Below the pieces are notes generated by a model that saw only the letters and a list, made by a program, of their open reading frames with translations, was not told where the DNA came from and made no database searches. DNA of 56,819 bases from Caldilineales bacterium (GTDB lineage: Bacteria; Chloroflexota; Anaerolineae; J102), in the NCBI GenBank assembly GCA_024102915.1, contig JAGFJG010000070.1, positions 1-56,819 on the forward strand, written 5' to 3'. Numbering within the stretch: the first letter of the stretch is position 1; each line of letters starts with the position of its first letter. Of the stretch, positions 34,006-43,988 are shown piece after piece. A program made the position numbers and the translations under genes.

Positions 34006-34833
34006 CTACTTGACCTCAGTCGCCTCACCCAGCTCGACCGAACGCCGGTACGCGGCGAATACCGCTTTGGACAGGATCGTGCGGAAGCCGCCTTTTTCCA
34101 GTTCGTAGATGGCCGCCGCCGATGTGCCGCCGGGCGATGTGACCATATTGCGCAGCGTAGCGGGATGGCGATTCATGTCGCGCGCCACTGTCAGCGAACC
34201 CTCGATCGTCTGCAAGACCAATTCTTCCGCCACATGCCGGGAAAAGCCCATATGAACGCCAGCATCGACCAGCGCCTCGATGAACAGAAATACATAGGCG
34301 GGGCCGGTGCCGCTCAATGCCGTCGCCATGTCTAGATAGGACTCGTCCTCCATCCAGATTTCCCGGCCCAGCGCTTGCAGGATTTGCTGGGCTTGCAGGC
34401 GCTGCTCATCGGTCACATGGGGGGTGCTCGTCCACACCGTCATGCCCACGCCGAATTGGCCCGGCGTATTGGGCATGGAGCGCACGATAGCGCCATGATG
34501 CAATCCTGCCATCATCATGCTGATGCGAGCGCCGGCAATGATCGAAAGCACAAGCGCCGACGGCTCGACATCGATGCGGATCTCGTCCATCACCTTGGGC
34601 AGCACTTGCGGCTTGATGCTGAGCACGAGGATGTCGGCTTCGTTGGCGACTGCGCGGTTGTTGTCGGTCACACGGATGCCGTAGGTCTCATGCAAGAAGT
34701 CGCGGCGTTCTTCCCGTGGTTCAGAAGCGATGACCTGTTCGGGCTGCACCAGCCCTTTGACGAGGATGCCTTTGATCATCGCTTCGCCCATGTTGCCGGC
34801 GCCAATAAAGGAAATCGTGGAGTTTTTTAGCAT
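34006..34833 (-). CDS. proC: Pyrroline-5-carboxylate reductase (275 aa)
   Basis: Last step of proline synthesis. The NAD(P)-binding motif ISFIGAGNMGEAMIKGIL is at residues 7-24. LVLSIKPQVLPKVM, VRSMPNTPGQFGVGMT near 118 and the substrate-site helix LSGTGPAYVFLFIEALVDAG near 165 are all intact, with the C-terminal MVTSPGGTSAAAIYELEKGG. It belongs to the yfiH-yggS-proC-yggT cluster, 12 bases upstream of yggT. Confidence 0.96.
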   Translation of the reverse strand: MLKNSTISFIGAGNMGEAMIKGILVKGLVQPEQVIASEPREERRDFLHETYGIRVTDNNRAVANEADILVLSIKPQVLPKVMDEIRIDVEPSALVLSIIAGARISMMMAGLHHGAIVRSMPNTPGQFGVGMTVWTSTPHVTDEQRLQAQQILQALGREIWMEDESYLDMATALSGTGPAYVFLFIEALVDAGVHMGFSRHVAEELVLQTIEGSLTVARDMNRHPATLRNMVTSPGGTSAAAIYELEKGGFRTILSKAVFAAYRRSVELGEATEVK

Positions 34834-34874
34834 GGAAAATTCACAAAAAATTAGATTGGAAATGAATCAAGACA

Positions 34875-35600
34875 TCAAGCGCGAGGCCCGAAGATAGCGG
34901 AACCGACGCGCACGTGGGTCGCACCCTCGGCAATGGCGATTTCGAAGTCATCGCTCATGCCCATACTCAGGTGCGACCAGTCTGTGTGAGGATACGCCAG
35001 CGCCAGTTCATCGCGCAAGCGGCGCAAGGCGATAAAATGGGGACGTGCGGTTCCCGGGTCTGGATCAAAGGGCGGGATGGTCATGAGGCCGTGGACACGC
35101 AGGGCGGGCAGGTCGAGTAATTCGGGCAGGGTCCGGCGTAATTCGTCCGGGCCGAACCCGGCCTTGCTGGCCTCGCCGGAGACGTTGACCTCGAGCAGAA
35201 CGTGCAAAACCTGACCGTCCGCGACAGCCAGATCGTTGAGTTTGCGGGCGATCTTAAGGCGGTCGATGCTGTGGATCATTGCCGGATTACAGGCGTAGGC
35301 AATGGCGGCTTTGCGGCTCTGGATGGGGCCGATCAAGTGGAGGTTGAAGGTTGGAGGTTGAAGGTTGTCACGCTCAGATATTCGTATCCCTGACTCAATC
35401 TTCTCCAGCGCTTCTTCCGGGCGATTTTCGCCAAAGTCGCGTTGTCCGGCAGCGATGGCTGCACTGACATAGTCCCAGGGATGGGTCTTCGATACCGCTA
35501 CGAGCGTAATGCCGTCCGGGTCGCGACTGGCCCGCATTGCGGCATCGGCAATGCGTTCGCGCACACGCTCCAGATTTTCGGCGATAGGGGGGAGAGTCAT
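34875..35600 (-). CDS. yggS: YggS-type PLP homeostasis protein with an in-frame repeat insertion (241 aa)
   Basis: Alanine-racemase-like TIM barrel: TLVAVSKTHPWDYVSAAIAA (PLP Lys), GQRDFGENRPEEALEKIE, HLIGPIQSRKA, LEVNVSGEASKAGF, RVHGLMTIPPF and HLSMGMSDDFEIAIAEGATH. Between the GENR helix and HLIG, the residues RDNLQPPTFNLHL are encoded by repeated GGTTGAAGGTTGG words. The family goes directly to HLIG here, so an interspersed repeat has been accepted in frame. Met 35600 begins the fold; a Met at 35612 is also possible. The RBS is weak. Confidence 0.93.
   Translation of the reverse strand: MTLPPIAENLERVRERIADAAMRASRDPDGITLVAVSKTHPWDYVSAAIAAGQRDFGENRPEEALEKIESGIRISERDNLQPPTFNLHLIGPIQSRKAAIAYACNPAMIHSIDRLKIARKLNDLAVADGQVLHVLLEVNVSGEASKAGFGPDELRRTLPELLDLPALRVHGLMTIPPFDPDPGTARPHFIALRRLRDELALAYPHTDWSHLSMGMSDDFEIAIAEGATHVRVGSAIFGPRA
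35338..35368. repeat. GGTTGAAGG repeat inside yggS
   Basis: GGAGGTTGAAGGTTGGAGG then TTGAAGGTTG: tandem degenerate heptamers/octamers in a coding frame. Similar words occur at 49148-49200 and 55643-55727 in gaps. Confidence 0.75.
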
Positions 35601-35633
35601 GGTACTAAACACCTAACGGCTAACAGCCACCTG

Positions 35634-36425
35634 CTATCTGCTTTCCAAAACGATGAATGCGCCGAAACGCCCCGACTTCCCTTTGTCGCCGCGATGCGAG
35701 AAAAACGTATCGCGATGGCAGGAGGTGCAAAGTTCGGCTACTTCGATCTGGCGGACGCCGGCGTCGCGCAGTTGGACGGCGTTGGCTTCCCACAGGTCGA
35801 GATAGAAGCTGGCAGGTCGAGGGCCGGGTCTGAGCAGGCGGTCGGGGTCGGTCTGTGTCTGGCGGATGGCATCGGCCACTTCCAAGCCGACTTCGTAACA
35901 GCAGGGGCCGATGGCGGGGCCGATTCCGCCCAACAGATCGGCTGGCTCCGAGCCAAAATGCCGTTGCATCGCCTGCACGGCCGCTTCGGCGCAGCGGTTG
36001 ACTGTACCCTGCCAGCCAGCGTGAGCGATGCCGCAAGCGTGCCTGACGGGATCGTACAAAAAAATAGGGGTGCAATCGGCGAAGCGCTGGACGAGGGGGA
36101 TCCCGGCCGTTTTCGTCACCAGACCATCGGCCTTGCCCAGGCTGCCGTTGCGGTTCTCGGCATCGGTCAGGATGATGTGTTTGCCGTGCACTTGCCAGGT
36201 GGTGGTCAAATCTGCCCGCTTCAGGCCGAATGCCTGCGACCACAACTCATAGTTTGCCTCAATGTTTTCCTGCGGATCGCCCACCGTCCATCCCAGGTTG
36301 AGCGAGTCCCAGGGGGCTGGGCTGACGCCGCCGCGCCGGGTGAGCACGGCGTGCTTCAGGCCAGGGTGGGCATCGAAGCTGGCGAAGGTGTAATAGGAAA
36401 CCGGGCGGTCGTTATGATAACGCAT
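35634..36425 (-). CDS. yfiH: YfiH/polyphenol oxidase (laccase-domain) family protein (263 aa)
   Basis: Now known as a purine nucleoside phosphorylase-like enzyme in several bacteria. Motifs: TWQVHGKHI, LVQRFADCTPIFLYD, GIAHAGWQGTVNR and IGPAIGPCCYEVG, with catalytic His, Cys and His in the family positions, and a C-terminal CTSCHRDTFFSHRGDKG. It lies upstream of yggS (33 bases) as in many Gram-positive division-linked clusters. Confidence 0.92.
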   Translation of the reverse strand: MRYHNDRPVSYYTFASFDAHPGLKHAVLTRRGGVSPAPWDSLNLGWTVGDPQENIEANYELWSQAFGLKRADLTTTWQVHGKHIILTDAENRNGSLGKADGLVTKTAGIPLVQRFADCTPIFLYDPVRHACGIAHAGWQGTVNRCAEAAVQAMQRHFGSEPADLLGGIGPAIGPCCYEVGLEVADAIRQTQTDPDRLLRPGPRPASFYLDLWEANAVQLRDAGVRQIEVAELCTSCHRDTFFSHRGDKGKSGRFGAFIVLESR

Positions 36426-36428
36426 GGC

Positions 36429-36809
36429 TTAAACTGGCGAAGGTTGGTTGCGCCGTGCCAACCTGGCTGCGGCATAGCCGAACAGAATGATACCGGCATA
36501 GTCGAAGGTCAGATCGATCAGCGAGAAACTGCGGTTGTCCATCAAGATTTGAGTGAATTCTTCCAGGGTTACAATCGCCAGCACGATGAGCGTGCCGAGG
36601 AGAATATCCACCTTGCCGAGGCGGATGGTGCGGGCGCGCAGGGTGAAATTAACCAGGAAGGATAGCGTGCCCATGAGCAGGAAGTGACCGACTTTGTCGC
36701 CGCCGGGGAATCCATAAAGGACGCCGAAAAGCTGACCTGCGTAGCCTTTATCGGCGGCCAGCACGACAAACGCCAGGAAAAGGACGAACAGCACGGTCAG
36801 GACTTTCAT
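36429..36809 (-). CDS. VanZ-like membrane protein (126 aa)
   Basis: Four hydrophobic helices with the VanZ-like signature GDKVGHFLLMGTLSFL between helices 1 and 2, then TLEEFTQILMDNRSFSLIDL and TFDYAGIILFGYAA. The conserved Glu-Gln and Asp pattern (EE..Q....R..S..D...N/D..G) is intact. The family includes the teicoplanin-resistance protein VanZ, but most members are of unknown role. Met 36809 starts helix 1 and lies 8 bases after galE's stop. Confidence 0.82.
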   Translation of the reverse strand: MKVLTVLFVLFLAFVVLAADKGYAGQLFGVLYGFPGGDKVGHFLLMGTLSFLVNFTLRARTIRLGKVDILLGTLIVLAIVTLEEFTQILMDNRSFSLIDLTFDYAGIILFGYAAARLARRNQPSPV

Positions 36810-36817
36810 CAGCTTGC

Positions 36818-37822
36818 TTACTCTGTCACCGGCGTGGCGAATCCCTGCGGATGCGTCGAATGCCATCGCCAGGCGGTTTCCACGATTTCTTGCAGGCCAT
36901 AGCGCGGCTCCCAGCCCAGCACCTCGCGAGCGCGGCTGTTGTCCGCCCAGATGTAGGGCAGGTCGCCGGGTCGGCGTGCGCTGTACATGATCTCGAATGA
37001 ATGTCCTGAAATCTCCTGCACGAGTTTCACCGTTTCGAGATTGCTGACGCCGATGCCCGTGCCCAGGTTGAAACACATGCTCTCGCCGCCTTTCCACAGA
37101 TGTTCCAGGGCGGCGATGTGCGCCGTGGCCAGATCATCGACATGAATATAATCGCGCACGCAGGTGCCATCGGGCGTGTCGTAATCCTTGCCGTTGATGA
37201 AAAATCGTTGGCGCTGGCCCAGGATGTACTCAATCGCCACCGTGATCAGATGCGTGGCCGGTTTGTAGGCATGGCCGATGTGAGCGTCGAAACTGGCCCC
37301 GGCTGCATTGAAATACCGCAGATTCGCAAACCGCAGACCTTTGAGTTGTCGATACCATTGGATCACCTCTTCGGCCATCTTCTTGGAAGCGGCATAGGGA
37401 CTTTCCGGTTTGAGCGGCTCGGTTTCCGATACCGGGACCTGTTCGGGTGAGCCATAAAGGGCGCAGGTCGAGGAAAACGCCAGGGTGCTGACCCCGACTT
37501 CCGTCATCGCATCCAACAGATTGACGCAACCCTGTACATTGTTCTGGAAATACTTGCCGGGCTTTTCCATCGATTCGCCATTTTCGATGTACGCGGCGAA
37601 GTGGATCACCCCGGCAATATCGTCGTACTCGGCAAAGACCTGTCTGATTTCGTCCGGATTCAGCAAATCGCCGACGATGACAGGCGCGTTTTCGACAGCG
37701 GCCAGATGCCCGTGCACAAGATTATCGAAGACGATGACCTCATAGCCCTGATGTTGTAATTCACGAACGGTGTGGCTGCCGATGTATCCGCAGCCGCCGG
37801 TGACTAATATCTTTTTCGACAC
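36818..37822 (-). CDS. galE: UDP-glucose 4-epimerase (334 aa)
   Basis: Extended SDR: NAD motif VTGGCGYIGSH (residues 6-16), catalytic SSTCALYG near 122, and YAASK (Tyr and Lys) near 147. NLRYFNAAGAS and GTCVRDYIHVDDLA are galE hallmarks. It interconverts UDP-glucose and UDP-galactose; with galT elsewhere in the window a Leloir route is nearly complete (no galK seen). It is the first gene of the minus-strand run that goes on to VanZ-like, yfiH and yggS. Confidence 0.95.
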   Translation of the reverse strand: MSKKILVTGGCGYIGSHTVRELQHQGYEVIVFDNLVHGHLAAVENAPVIVGDLLNPDEIRQVFAEYDDIAGVIHFAAYIENGESMEKPGKYFQNNVQGCVNLLDAMTEVGVSTLAFSSTCALYGSPEQVPVSETEPLKPESPYAASKKMAEEVIQWYRQLKGLRFANLRYFNAAGASFDAHIGHAYKPATHLITVAIEYILGQRQRFFINGKDYDTPDGTCVRDYIHVDDLATAHIAALEHLWKGGESMCFNLGTGIGVSNLETVKLVQEISGHSFEIMYSARRPGDLPYIWADNSRAREVLGWEPRYGLQEIVETAWRWHSTHPQGFATPVTE

Positions 37823-37847
37823 GTATTTCTCCTGATTTTATACAGAG

Positions 37848-37936
37848 GGTATAGATATTGGGTATTTGGTATTGGTTATTGGATACTTTGTGCGGACGAT
37901 AGCTCTTGCGAAAAATATCGAATACCCAATACCAAT
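37848..37936. repeat. TATTGG palindromic repeat, copy 2
   Basis: GGTATAGATATTGGGTATTT, then GGTATTGGTTATTGGATAC, and opposite it AATATCGAATACCCAATACC. It lies between the radical SAM gene stop (37942) and the galE start (37822) and may separate their transcripts. Confidence 0.8.
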
Positions 37937-37941
37937 GTCGG

Positions 37942-39696
<1,755 letters not shown>

Positions 39697-39841
39697 TCGA
39701 GCTGCAAGATATCCGCACGATTTTTGCGTTTCGACGTCAGCCCGAACGATTAGTATAGCCCGACAGCCGTATGCTTGGCGAATCGCAATGATTTGCGCTA
39801 GGATTTCCGGCGTTGTTCACCCATTCGATCACAGGCTCGCA

Positions 39842-40765
39842 ATGCAATCGACAATCCTCACCAGCACTCCCAAATCCCCCTTCGACTTCCATTCCGCCGC
39901 CACCGGTCATGGCTGGTATCAGCTCGCACCCTTTCGCTACGACGCTGAATCCCGTGTCCTTACCTGGCCCCAAGTCCTGCCCGGCGGCGAAATCATTCGC
40001 ATTGCCTTGACCGGCAGCCAGGCGCACGAAAGAACGCCGTGGTTGCGAGCGGAGGTCGCGTCACCGCAGGCGCTCGATCAATCTGGTCGGGATTATGTCA
40101 ACGCCATCGTCAATTGGGTGATGGCGACGGAGATCGATTTGCAACCGTTTTACCGGCGCGCTGCCCAGGTCAGCGGCTACGAGACTGCCATCGATCAGGC
40201 GCAGGGCCGCTTCTTGCGCTCCCCCACTTTGTTCGAGGATTTCGTGAAAGTTATCTGCACAACGAACACCACCTGGGCGCAGACCAAGGGCATGGTGCGG
40301 GCGCTCATCGACGGCTGGGGTCAGGAAGCGGGCGGGGATCAGGGCGAACGCTGTTTTCCCACAGCGGGAGCATTGGCCGGTGCCAGTGAAGAGGCGTTGC
40401 GGCAGCGAGGCCGGTTGGGCTATCGCGCACCTTATGTGCTGGAACTGGCCCGGCGGATAACGAGCGGCGATCTCGATCTGGATGCGTTTCGTCTACCCGA
40501 TTGGACAACGATCGACCTGCGGCGGGCGCTGCTCAAAATCAAGGGCATCGGCCCCTATGCCGCCGCCTCATTGCTCACCCTGCTCGGCCATTATGATCAT
40601 CTCGCCGTCGATTCCTGGACGCGCAAGCTGGTGATCCCTCGCTTCTTCACAGGCCAGGAACAGGTCTCGAATGCGGACATTATCGCCTTCTATGCTGACT
40701 GGCATCCGTACCAACAACTGGCGTACTGGTATTACGATTGGGAAGGCACGGGTGAGACTTCATGA
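39842..40765 (+). CDS. HhH-GPD base-excision DNA glycosylase, AlkA/OGG-like (307 aa)
   Basis: A beta-rich N-terminal domain (PLAPFRYD-like, here YQLAPFRYDAESRVLTWPQ) precedes the helical core. The HhH motif is LLKIKGIGPYAAASLLTLLG, followed by HYDHLAVDSWTRKLV with the catalytic Asp. The Lys used by OGG1-type lyases is absent (GPYAAA), so a monofunctional AlkA-like enzyme is likely. TTWAQTKGMVRALIDGWG also fits. Met 39842 is chosen as the start nearest the fold. Its stop overlaps the site-2 protease gene by ATGA. Confidence 0.82.
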   Translation: MQSTILTSTPKSPFDFHSAATGHGWYQLAPFRYDAESRVLTWPQVLPGGEIIRIALTGSQAHERTPWLRAEVASPQALDQSGRDYVNAIVNWVMATEIDLQPFYRRAAQVSGYETAIDQAQGRFLRSPTLFEDFVKVICTTNTTWAQTKGMVRALIDGWGQEAGGDQGERCFPTAGALAGASEEALRQRGRLGYRAPYVLELARRITSGDLDLDAFRLPDWTTIDLRRALLKIKGIGPYAAASLLTLLGHYDHLAVDSWTRKLVIPRFFTGQEQVSNADIIAFYADWHPYQQLAYWYYDWEGTGETS

Positions 40766-41637
40766 CCACGACTGAAGAAGTCACTGTGGTGCAGCCTGCA
40801 CGGGGACGGCGCTGGCCGTGGATCAATCTGGTTTTATTGATCGCCACGCTGTTCAGCACGATTTTCGTGGGCGCATTCCTTGGGGCGAGGGGATTGTTCG
40901 GCCCTTATCTGCCGCCGCTCCTTTCCGGCTTCATGTTCGCAGCCACGTTGCTCCTGATTTTGGGCGTGCACGAATTGGGCCACTATTTCGTCGCCCGTTA
41001 TCACGGCGTCGATTCCAGCCTGCCCTATTTCATCCCGTTTCCCATCGGCATCGGCACCCTCGGCGCTTTCATCCGCATGCGCTCGACCGTGCAAAATCGC
41101 CGTGTGCTTTTCGACGTGGGCGTCGCTGGCCCTCTGGCCGGATTGGCGATTGCATTGCCATTGTTCGTCGTCGGGCTGGCCCTGGCGGCGCAACAAAGAC
41201 ATCCGCCGCTCTATGGCAACGGCCTGCTGATGGATGCCCTCGTCTTCGGCGTCGAACGATTGCGCGGCTTCCCTGCCGATTATCATCTTACCATTCATCC
41301 TGTGGCCTTCGCCGCTTACATCGGTCTGTTCATCACGGCGCTGAATCTGCTGCCGGCCGGCCAACTGGATGGCGGGCATCTGGCCTATGGTGCGTTGGGA
41401 CGGCGCAGCTTCATATTGGCTGTCATCATCGTTTTTGCCCTGGCGACTATCGGCCTCAGGTTGAATCAGTTGAACTGGCTTATTTGGGCCGGATTCATCG
41501 CCTTTACCGGCCTGCGGCATCCCCCCACCCTTGATCAAAGCACCGGCCTGGATGGCCCCAGGTGGCTGGTTATGGCGGCGAGTATTATCTTGCTGATTCT
41601 ACTTTTCGCCACCAATCCCCTGCCGGTTTTCCGCTAA
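40762..41637 (+). CDS. M50 site-2 protease-like membrane metalloprotease (291 aa)
   Basis: Zinc motif HELGH (in LILGVHELGHYFVARYHGVD, about residues 69-88) and the third ligand in NLLPAGQLDGGHLAYG near 200 define the family. PFPIGIGTLGAFIRM and VAGPLAGLAIAL are hallmarks of the EGY1/chloroplast-like branch without a PDZ domain. About seven hydrophobic helices. It cleaves membrane proteins within the bilayer, often anti-sigma factors; no anti-sigma gene is adjacent. It is translated together with the glycosylase. Confidence 0.92.
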   Translation: MTTTEEVTVVQPARGRRWPWINLVLLIATLFSTIFVGAFLGARGLFGPYLPPLLSGFMFAATLLLILGVHELGHYFVARYHGVDSSLPYFIPFPIGIGTLGAFIRMRSTVQNRRVLFDVGVAGPLAGLAIALPLFVVGLALAAQQRHPPLYGNGLLMDALVFGVERLRGFPADYHLTIHPVAFAAYIGLFITALNLLPAGQLDGGHLAYGALGRRSFILAVIIVFALATIGLRLNQLNWLIWAGFIAFTGLRHPPTLDQSTGLDGPRWLVMAASIILLILLFATNPLPVFR

Positions 41638-41641
41638 CGAC

Positions 41642-41878
41642 TCAATCGCCCACCCATCGCTCGATCAGCGATAGCAACCCCCACAAAAAGAGGATGAGAC
41701 CGGCGCCGGGGATCAGGCACAGCAGACCGGTGAAGAGGGCGAAGTCGCCATAAATCAGATAGATCAGGCCGCCGCCCACCAGCAGCAGCGCCCCCACCAC
41801 AAGCCACAGCAGACGCCGGTCTCCCTGACGCCGCATGCGTCGATAATCGGTGGGTGGTCGTTCTCCCTCTTGAGGCAC
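41642..41878 (-). CDS. Small two-helix membrane protein (78 aa)
   Basis: A charged start (EGERPPTDYRRMRRQGDRR) is followed by two hydrophobic helices (LLWLVVGALLLVGGGLIYLI and LFTGLLCLIPGAGLILFL) and a short ERWVGD tail. Its stop is 4 bases from the convergent protease stop. No family recognised. The positively charged start suggests the N-terminus is inside. Confidence 0.72.
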   Translation of the reverse strand: MPQEGERPPTDYRRMRRQGDRRLLWLVVGALLLVGGGLIYLIYGDFALFTGLLCLIPGAGLILFLWGLLSLIERWVGD

Positions 41879-41893
41879 AATTGGATCAGGCGA

Positions 41894-42235
41894 TCAGTCT
41901 TCGAACTTCATGCGCTCGGCAATGCCAGGGCCTGCCTGATAACTATCCAGATAACTGCGCGGGTAAAGCGTATAGGTATAGATAAAGATGTTTTTGTTCA
42001 GTGGAGCCACTTCCAGGCTGCGGTTATCCTCGCGTTGGACGATCACTTGCGGGGAACGCGGCGACTCATCGCTTTCCTTATCAGACCGAGATGAGCGGCG
42101 GCGGCGCGATTGCGAGGAGCGTCGCTGGCGAGCGTTTGGCGCAACCTCTTCGCCTGTGCTGGCTCCGCGGCTGCTGCGTTTGCCCGAACGGCGTGAGCGG
42201 CGACGGCGTGAGCTTTTCTGTTCTTCTTCACTCAT
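41894..42235 (-). CDS. Arg/Ser-rich protein with conserved-looking C-terminus (113 aa)
   Basis: Residues 1-75 are almost only R, S, K, E and G (RRRRSRRSGKRSSRGAS, SQSRRRRSSRSDKESDES), so highly basic and probably disordered. Residues 76-113 read as folded: VAPLNKNIFIYTYTLYPRSY, then LDSYQAGPGIAERMKFED. The basic part could bind nucleic acid or polyphosphate; PPK2 is the next gene upstream (12 bases apart). No family recognised. The frame is supported by position and by the non-repetitive C-terminus. Confidence 0.65.
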   Translation of the reverse strand: MSEEEQKSSRRRRSRRSGKRSSRGASTGEEVAPNARQRRSSQSRRRRSSRSDKESDESPRSPQVIVQREDNRSLEVAPLNKNIFIYTYTLYPRSYLDSYQAGPGIAERMKFED

Positions 42236-42247
42236 AATGATTCCATC

Positions 42248-43087
42248 CTATTCAATCACAACGTCATCCAATCCTTCTTCCGGATCAGGGTACGTCGGAT
42301 TGAGTGATTTCAAGGTATCGACCAGAATGCTCATAATGACCAGGTTTCGATACCATTTATGGTTGGCGGGCACCACATACCAGGGCGCGTCCTCAGTGCT
42401 CGTGCGATTGAGGGCATCGGCGTAGGCGGCCATATAATCATCCCACAAAGCGCGTTCTTTCAGATCGCCCTTGGCAAACTTCCAGCGCTTATTCGGATCG
42501 TCCAGCCGCGCCTGCAATCGACGCGCCTGTTCATCCTTGGAGATGTGCAAATAGAACTTGAGGATGACCGTGCCGTTGGCAGCCAGAAGCTCCTCGAACT
42601 CGCGGATTTGTTCGTAGCGCTGACTCCACACCTCTTCCGGCACCAGGCTATGGACACGCACAACCAGCACATCCTCATAATGCGAGCGGTTGAAGATGCC
42701 GATCATGCGGCGAGCGGGCGTGGCCTTGTGTACTCGCCACAAATAATCATGCGACAGCTCTTCGGCGGTGGGAACCTTGAACGAAGTGACTTCCACGCCC
42801 TGGGGATTCGTGCCCTTCATAACGTGCTCAATCGCCCCGTCCTTTCCGCCCGTATCCATCGCCTGCAAAACAATCAACAGGCTGCGCTTGTCCCAGGCGT
42901 AAAAACACTCCTGCAATTCGACCAGCTCGTCGCGCAACAATTCCAATTCCGCCCGCGCTCGTTTCTTGCGCTCGAAGGGGCCGGTAGCCGTGGGATCGAC
43001 CGTGCCGAGTTGCACCGGTTGGCCCGGTTTTACCCGGTAGCTTTCCAACAACTCTTTGCTCAAATTCTTGCGAGGAGTTTCGTTCAT
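42248..43087 (-). CDS. ppk2: Polyphosphate kinase 2 family (PPK2) (279 aa)
   Basis: It transfers phosphate between polyphosphate and nucleotides. Walker A-type LQAMDTGGKDGAIEHVMKG lies near residue 68, the lid/Walker B region IFNRSHYEDVLVVRVHSLVP near 125, and TVILKFYLHISKDEQARRLQ and RWKFAKGDLKERALWDDY near 185-205. These are the one-domain PPK2 hallmarks; the subclass (NDP, NMP or both) cannot be set by eye. Met 43087 is chosen because the N-terminal helix starts there and the region further upstream is coding for the neighbouring gene. Neighbours are the R/S-rich protein and a membrane protein. Confidence 0.93.
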   Translation of the reverse strand: MNETPRKNLSKELLESYRVKPGQPVQLGTVDPTATGPFERKKRARAELELLRDELVELQECFYAWDKRSLLIVLQAMDTGGKDGAIEHVMKGTNPQGVEVTSFKVPTAEELSHDYLWRVHKATPARRMIGIFNRSHYEDVLVVRVHSLVPEEVWSQRYEQIREFEELLAANGTVILKFYLHISKDEQARRLQARLDDPNKRWKFAKGDLKERALWDDYMAAYADALNRTSTEDAPWYVVPANHKWYRNLVIMSILVDTLKSLNPTYPDPEEGLDDVVIE

Positions 43088-43094
43088 AGTCAGC

Positions 43095-43586
43095 TCAGTC
43101 CGGGGAGAGTACAGGGGTCGGGGCGCCAAAACGGGTGGCGAAAATCGCCAGAGTCGTCCCAAACATCAGATGCGCGAGGAAGCCCCACCAGGTGCGGTTG
43201 AAGACGAGGATCGCTGGATTGATCCAATCCGCCAGGATGAAACTGGCGACAACCCAGATCGTAAAGCTGTAGAATAGCGCCACCACCAGGGTCTCGCGCC
43301 AGGGTAGTCGATCCTGCGATGCCGCGTAAAGCACGCCCAGGCCAATGCAAATCAGCAGGTGAGTGCTGGTGCCAACAACAATGGCGGTTGTTTGTGATGC
43401 GGGCAAATAAGCGGCTGCTCCCATGAAAGTGGCGGCGATCGTCTGGAGCCAGGCGATTCCGCCCTCGCCAAACAGGCTGGCGAGAACCATCATGAAAACC
43501 GCCATGACCAATCCGGCCAGAATGCCGGCCGGAATGCCCTGGCGAGGCTTGAGTTGCAGACCGAGAAAAGGACGATGTTGGGACAT
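43095..43586 (-). CDS. Integral membrane protein of unknown function (163 aa)
   Basis: At least four hydrophobic helices: GIPAGILAGLVMAVFMMVLA, ASQTTAIVVGTSTHLLICIG, TLVVALFYSFTIWVVASFIL and GFLAHLMFGTTLAIFATRFG. Two His (STHLL, LAHLM) and a Trp pair (NRTWWGF) are placed at helix ends. No family recognised. It is 7 bases upstream of ppk2 and probably cotranscribed. Confidence 0.75.
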   Translation of the reverse strand: MSQHRPFLGLQLKPRQGIPAGILAGLVMAVFMMVLASLFGEGGIAWLQTIAATFMGAAAYLPASQTTAIVVGTSTHLLICIGLGVLYAASQDRLPWRETLVVALFYSFTIWVVASFILADWINPAILVFNRTWWGFLAHLMFGTTLAIFATRFGAPTPVLSPD

Positions 43587-43721
43587 CAGAGATAATGGGT
43601 GATGGAGTAATGAAGTGGATTTTGCGCGAGAGCGATCTGCTCTCGATTACGCAGGCTTCCAAAACCTGAATTCTAGCGGGGATTGTCGCTCAAGGCCAAA
43701 TTCGGTCGTCGTTGACGCATG

Positions 43722-43964
43722 TCAGCTGCGGCTGTCCATCGGGCCGGCAAATGGCGCTTCCTCGCCGCCGGGCAAAAGCTCCTGTACGCGCAATTCGGCC
43801 TTGTCCAGCAATTCGTTGCAATGGCTGATCAACGTCATGCCCTGTTCGTAACGGGCGATCTGGTCTGCGAGCCCGCCATCGCCCCGTTCCAATTCGGCGA
43901 CGAGAGATTGCAGCTTCGCTAGCGAATCCTCAAAGTTCAGTTCAGCGATATCATGCTTCGACAT
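43722..43964 (-). CDS. xseB: Exodeoxyribonuclease VII small subunit (80 aa)
   Basis: A helical hairpin of the XseB type: LNFEDSLAKLQSLVAELERG, then GGLADQIARYEQGMTLISHC and NELLDKAELRVQEL. It binds the C-terminal coiled coil of XseA. Met 43964 matches the family start; a Met at 43979 is in frame. The gene begins 24 bases after the xseA stop. Confidence 0.93.
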   Translation of the reverse strand: MSKHDIAELNFEDSLAKLQSLVAELERGDGGLADQIARYEQGMTLISHCNELLDKAELRVQELLPGGEEAPFAGPMDSRS

Positions 43965-43988
43965 GTTGGCATTTCTCACAAGCGTGGG

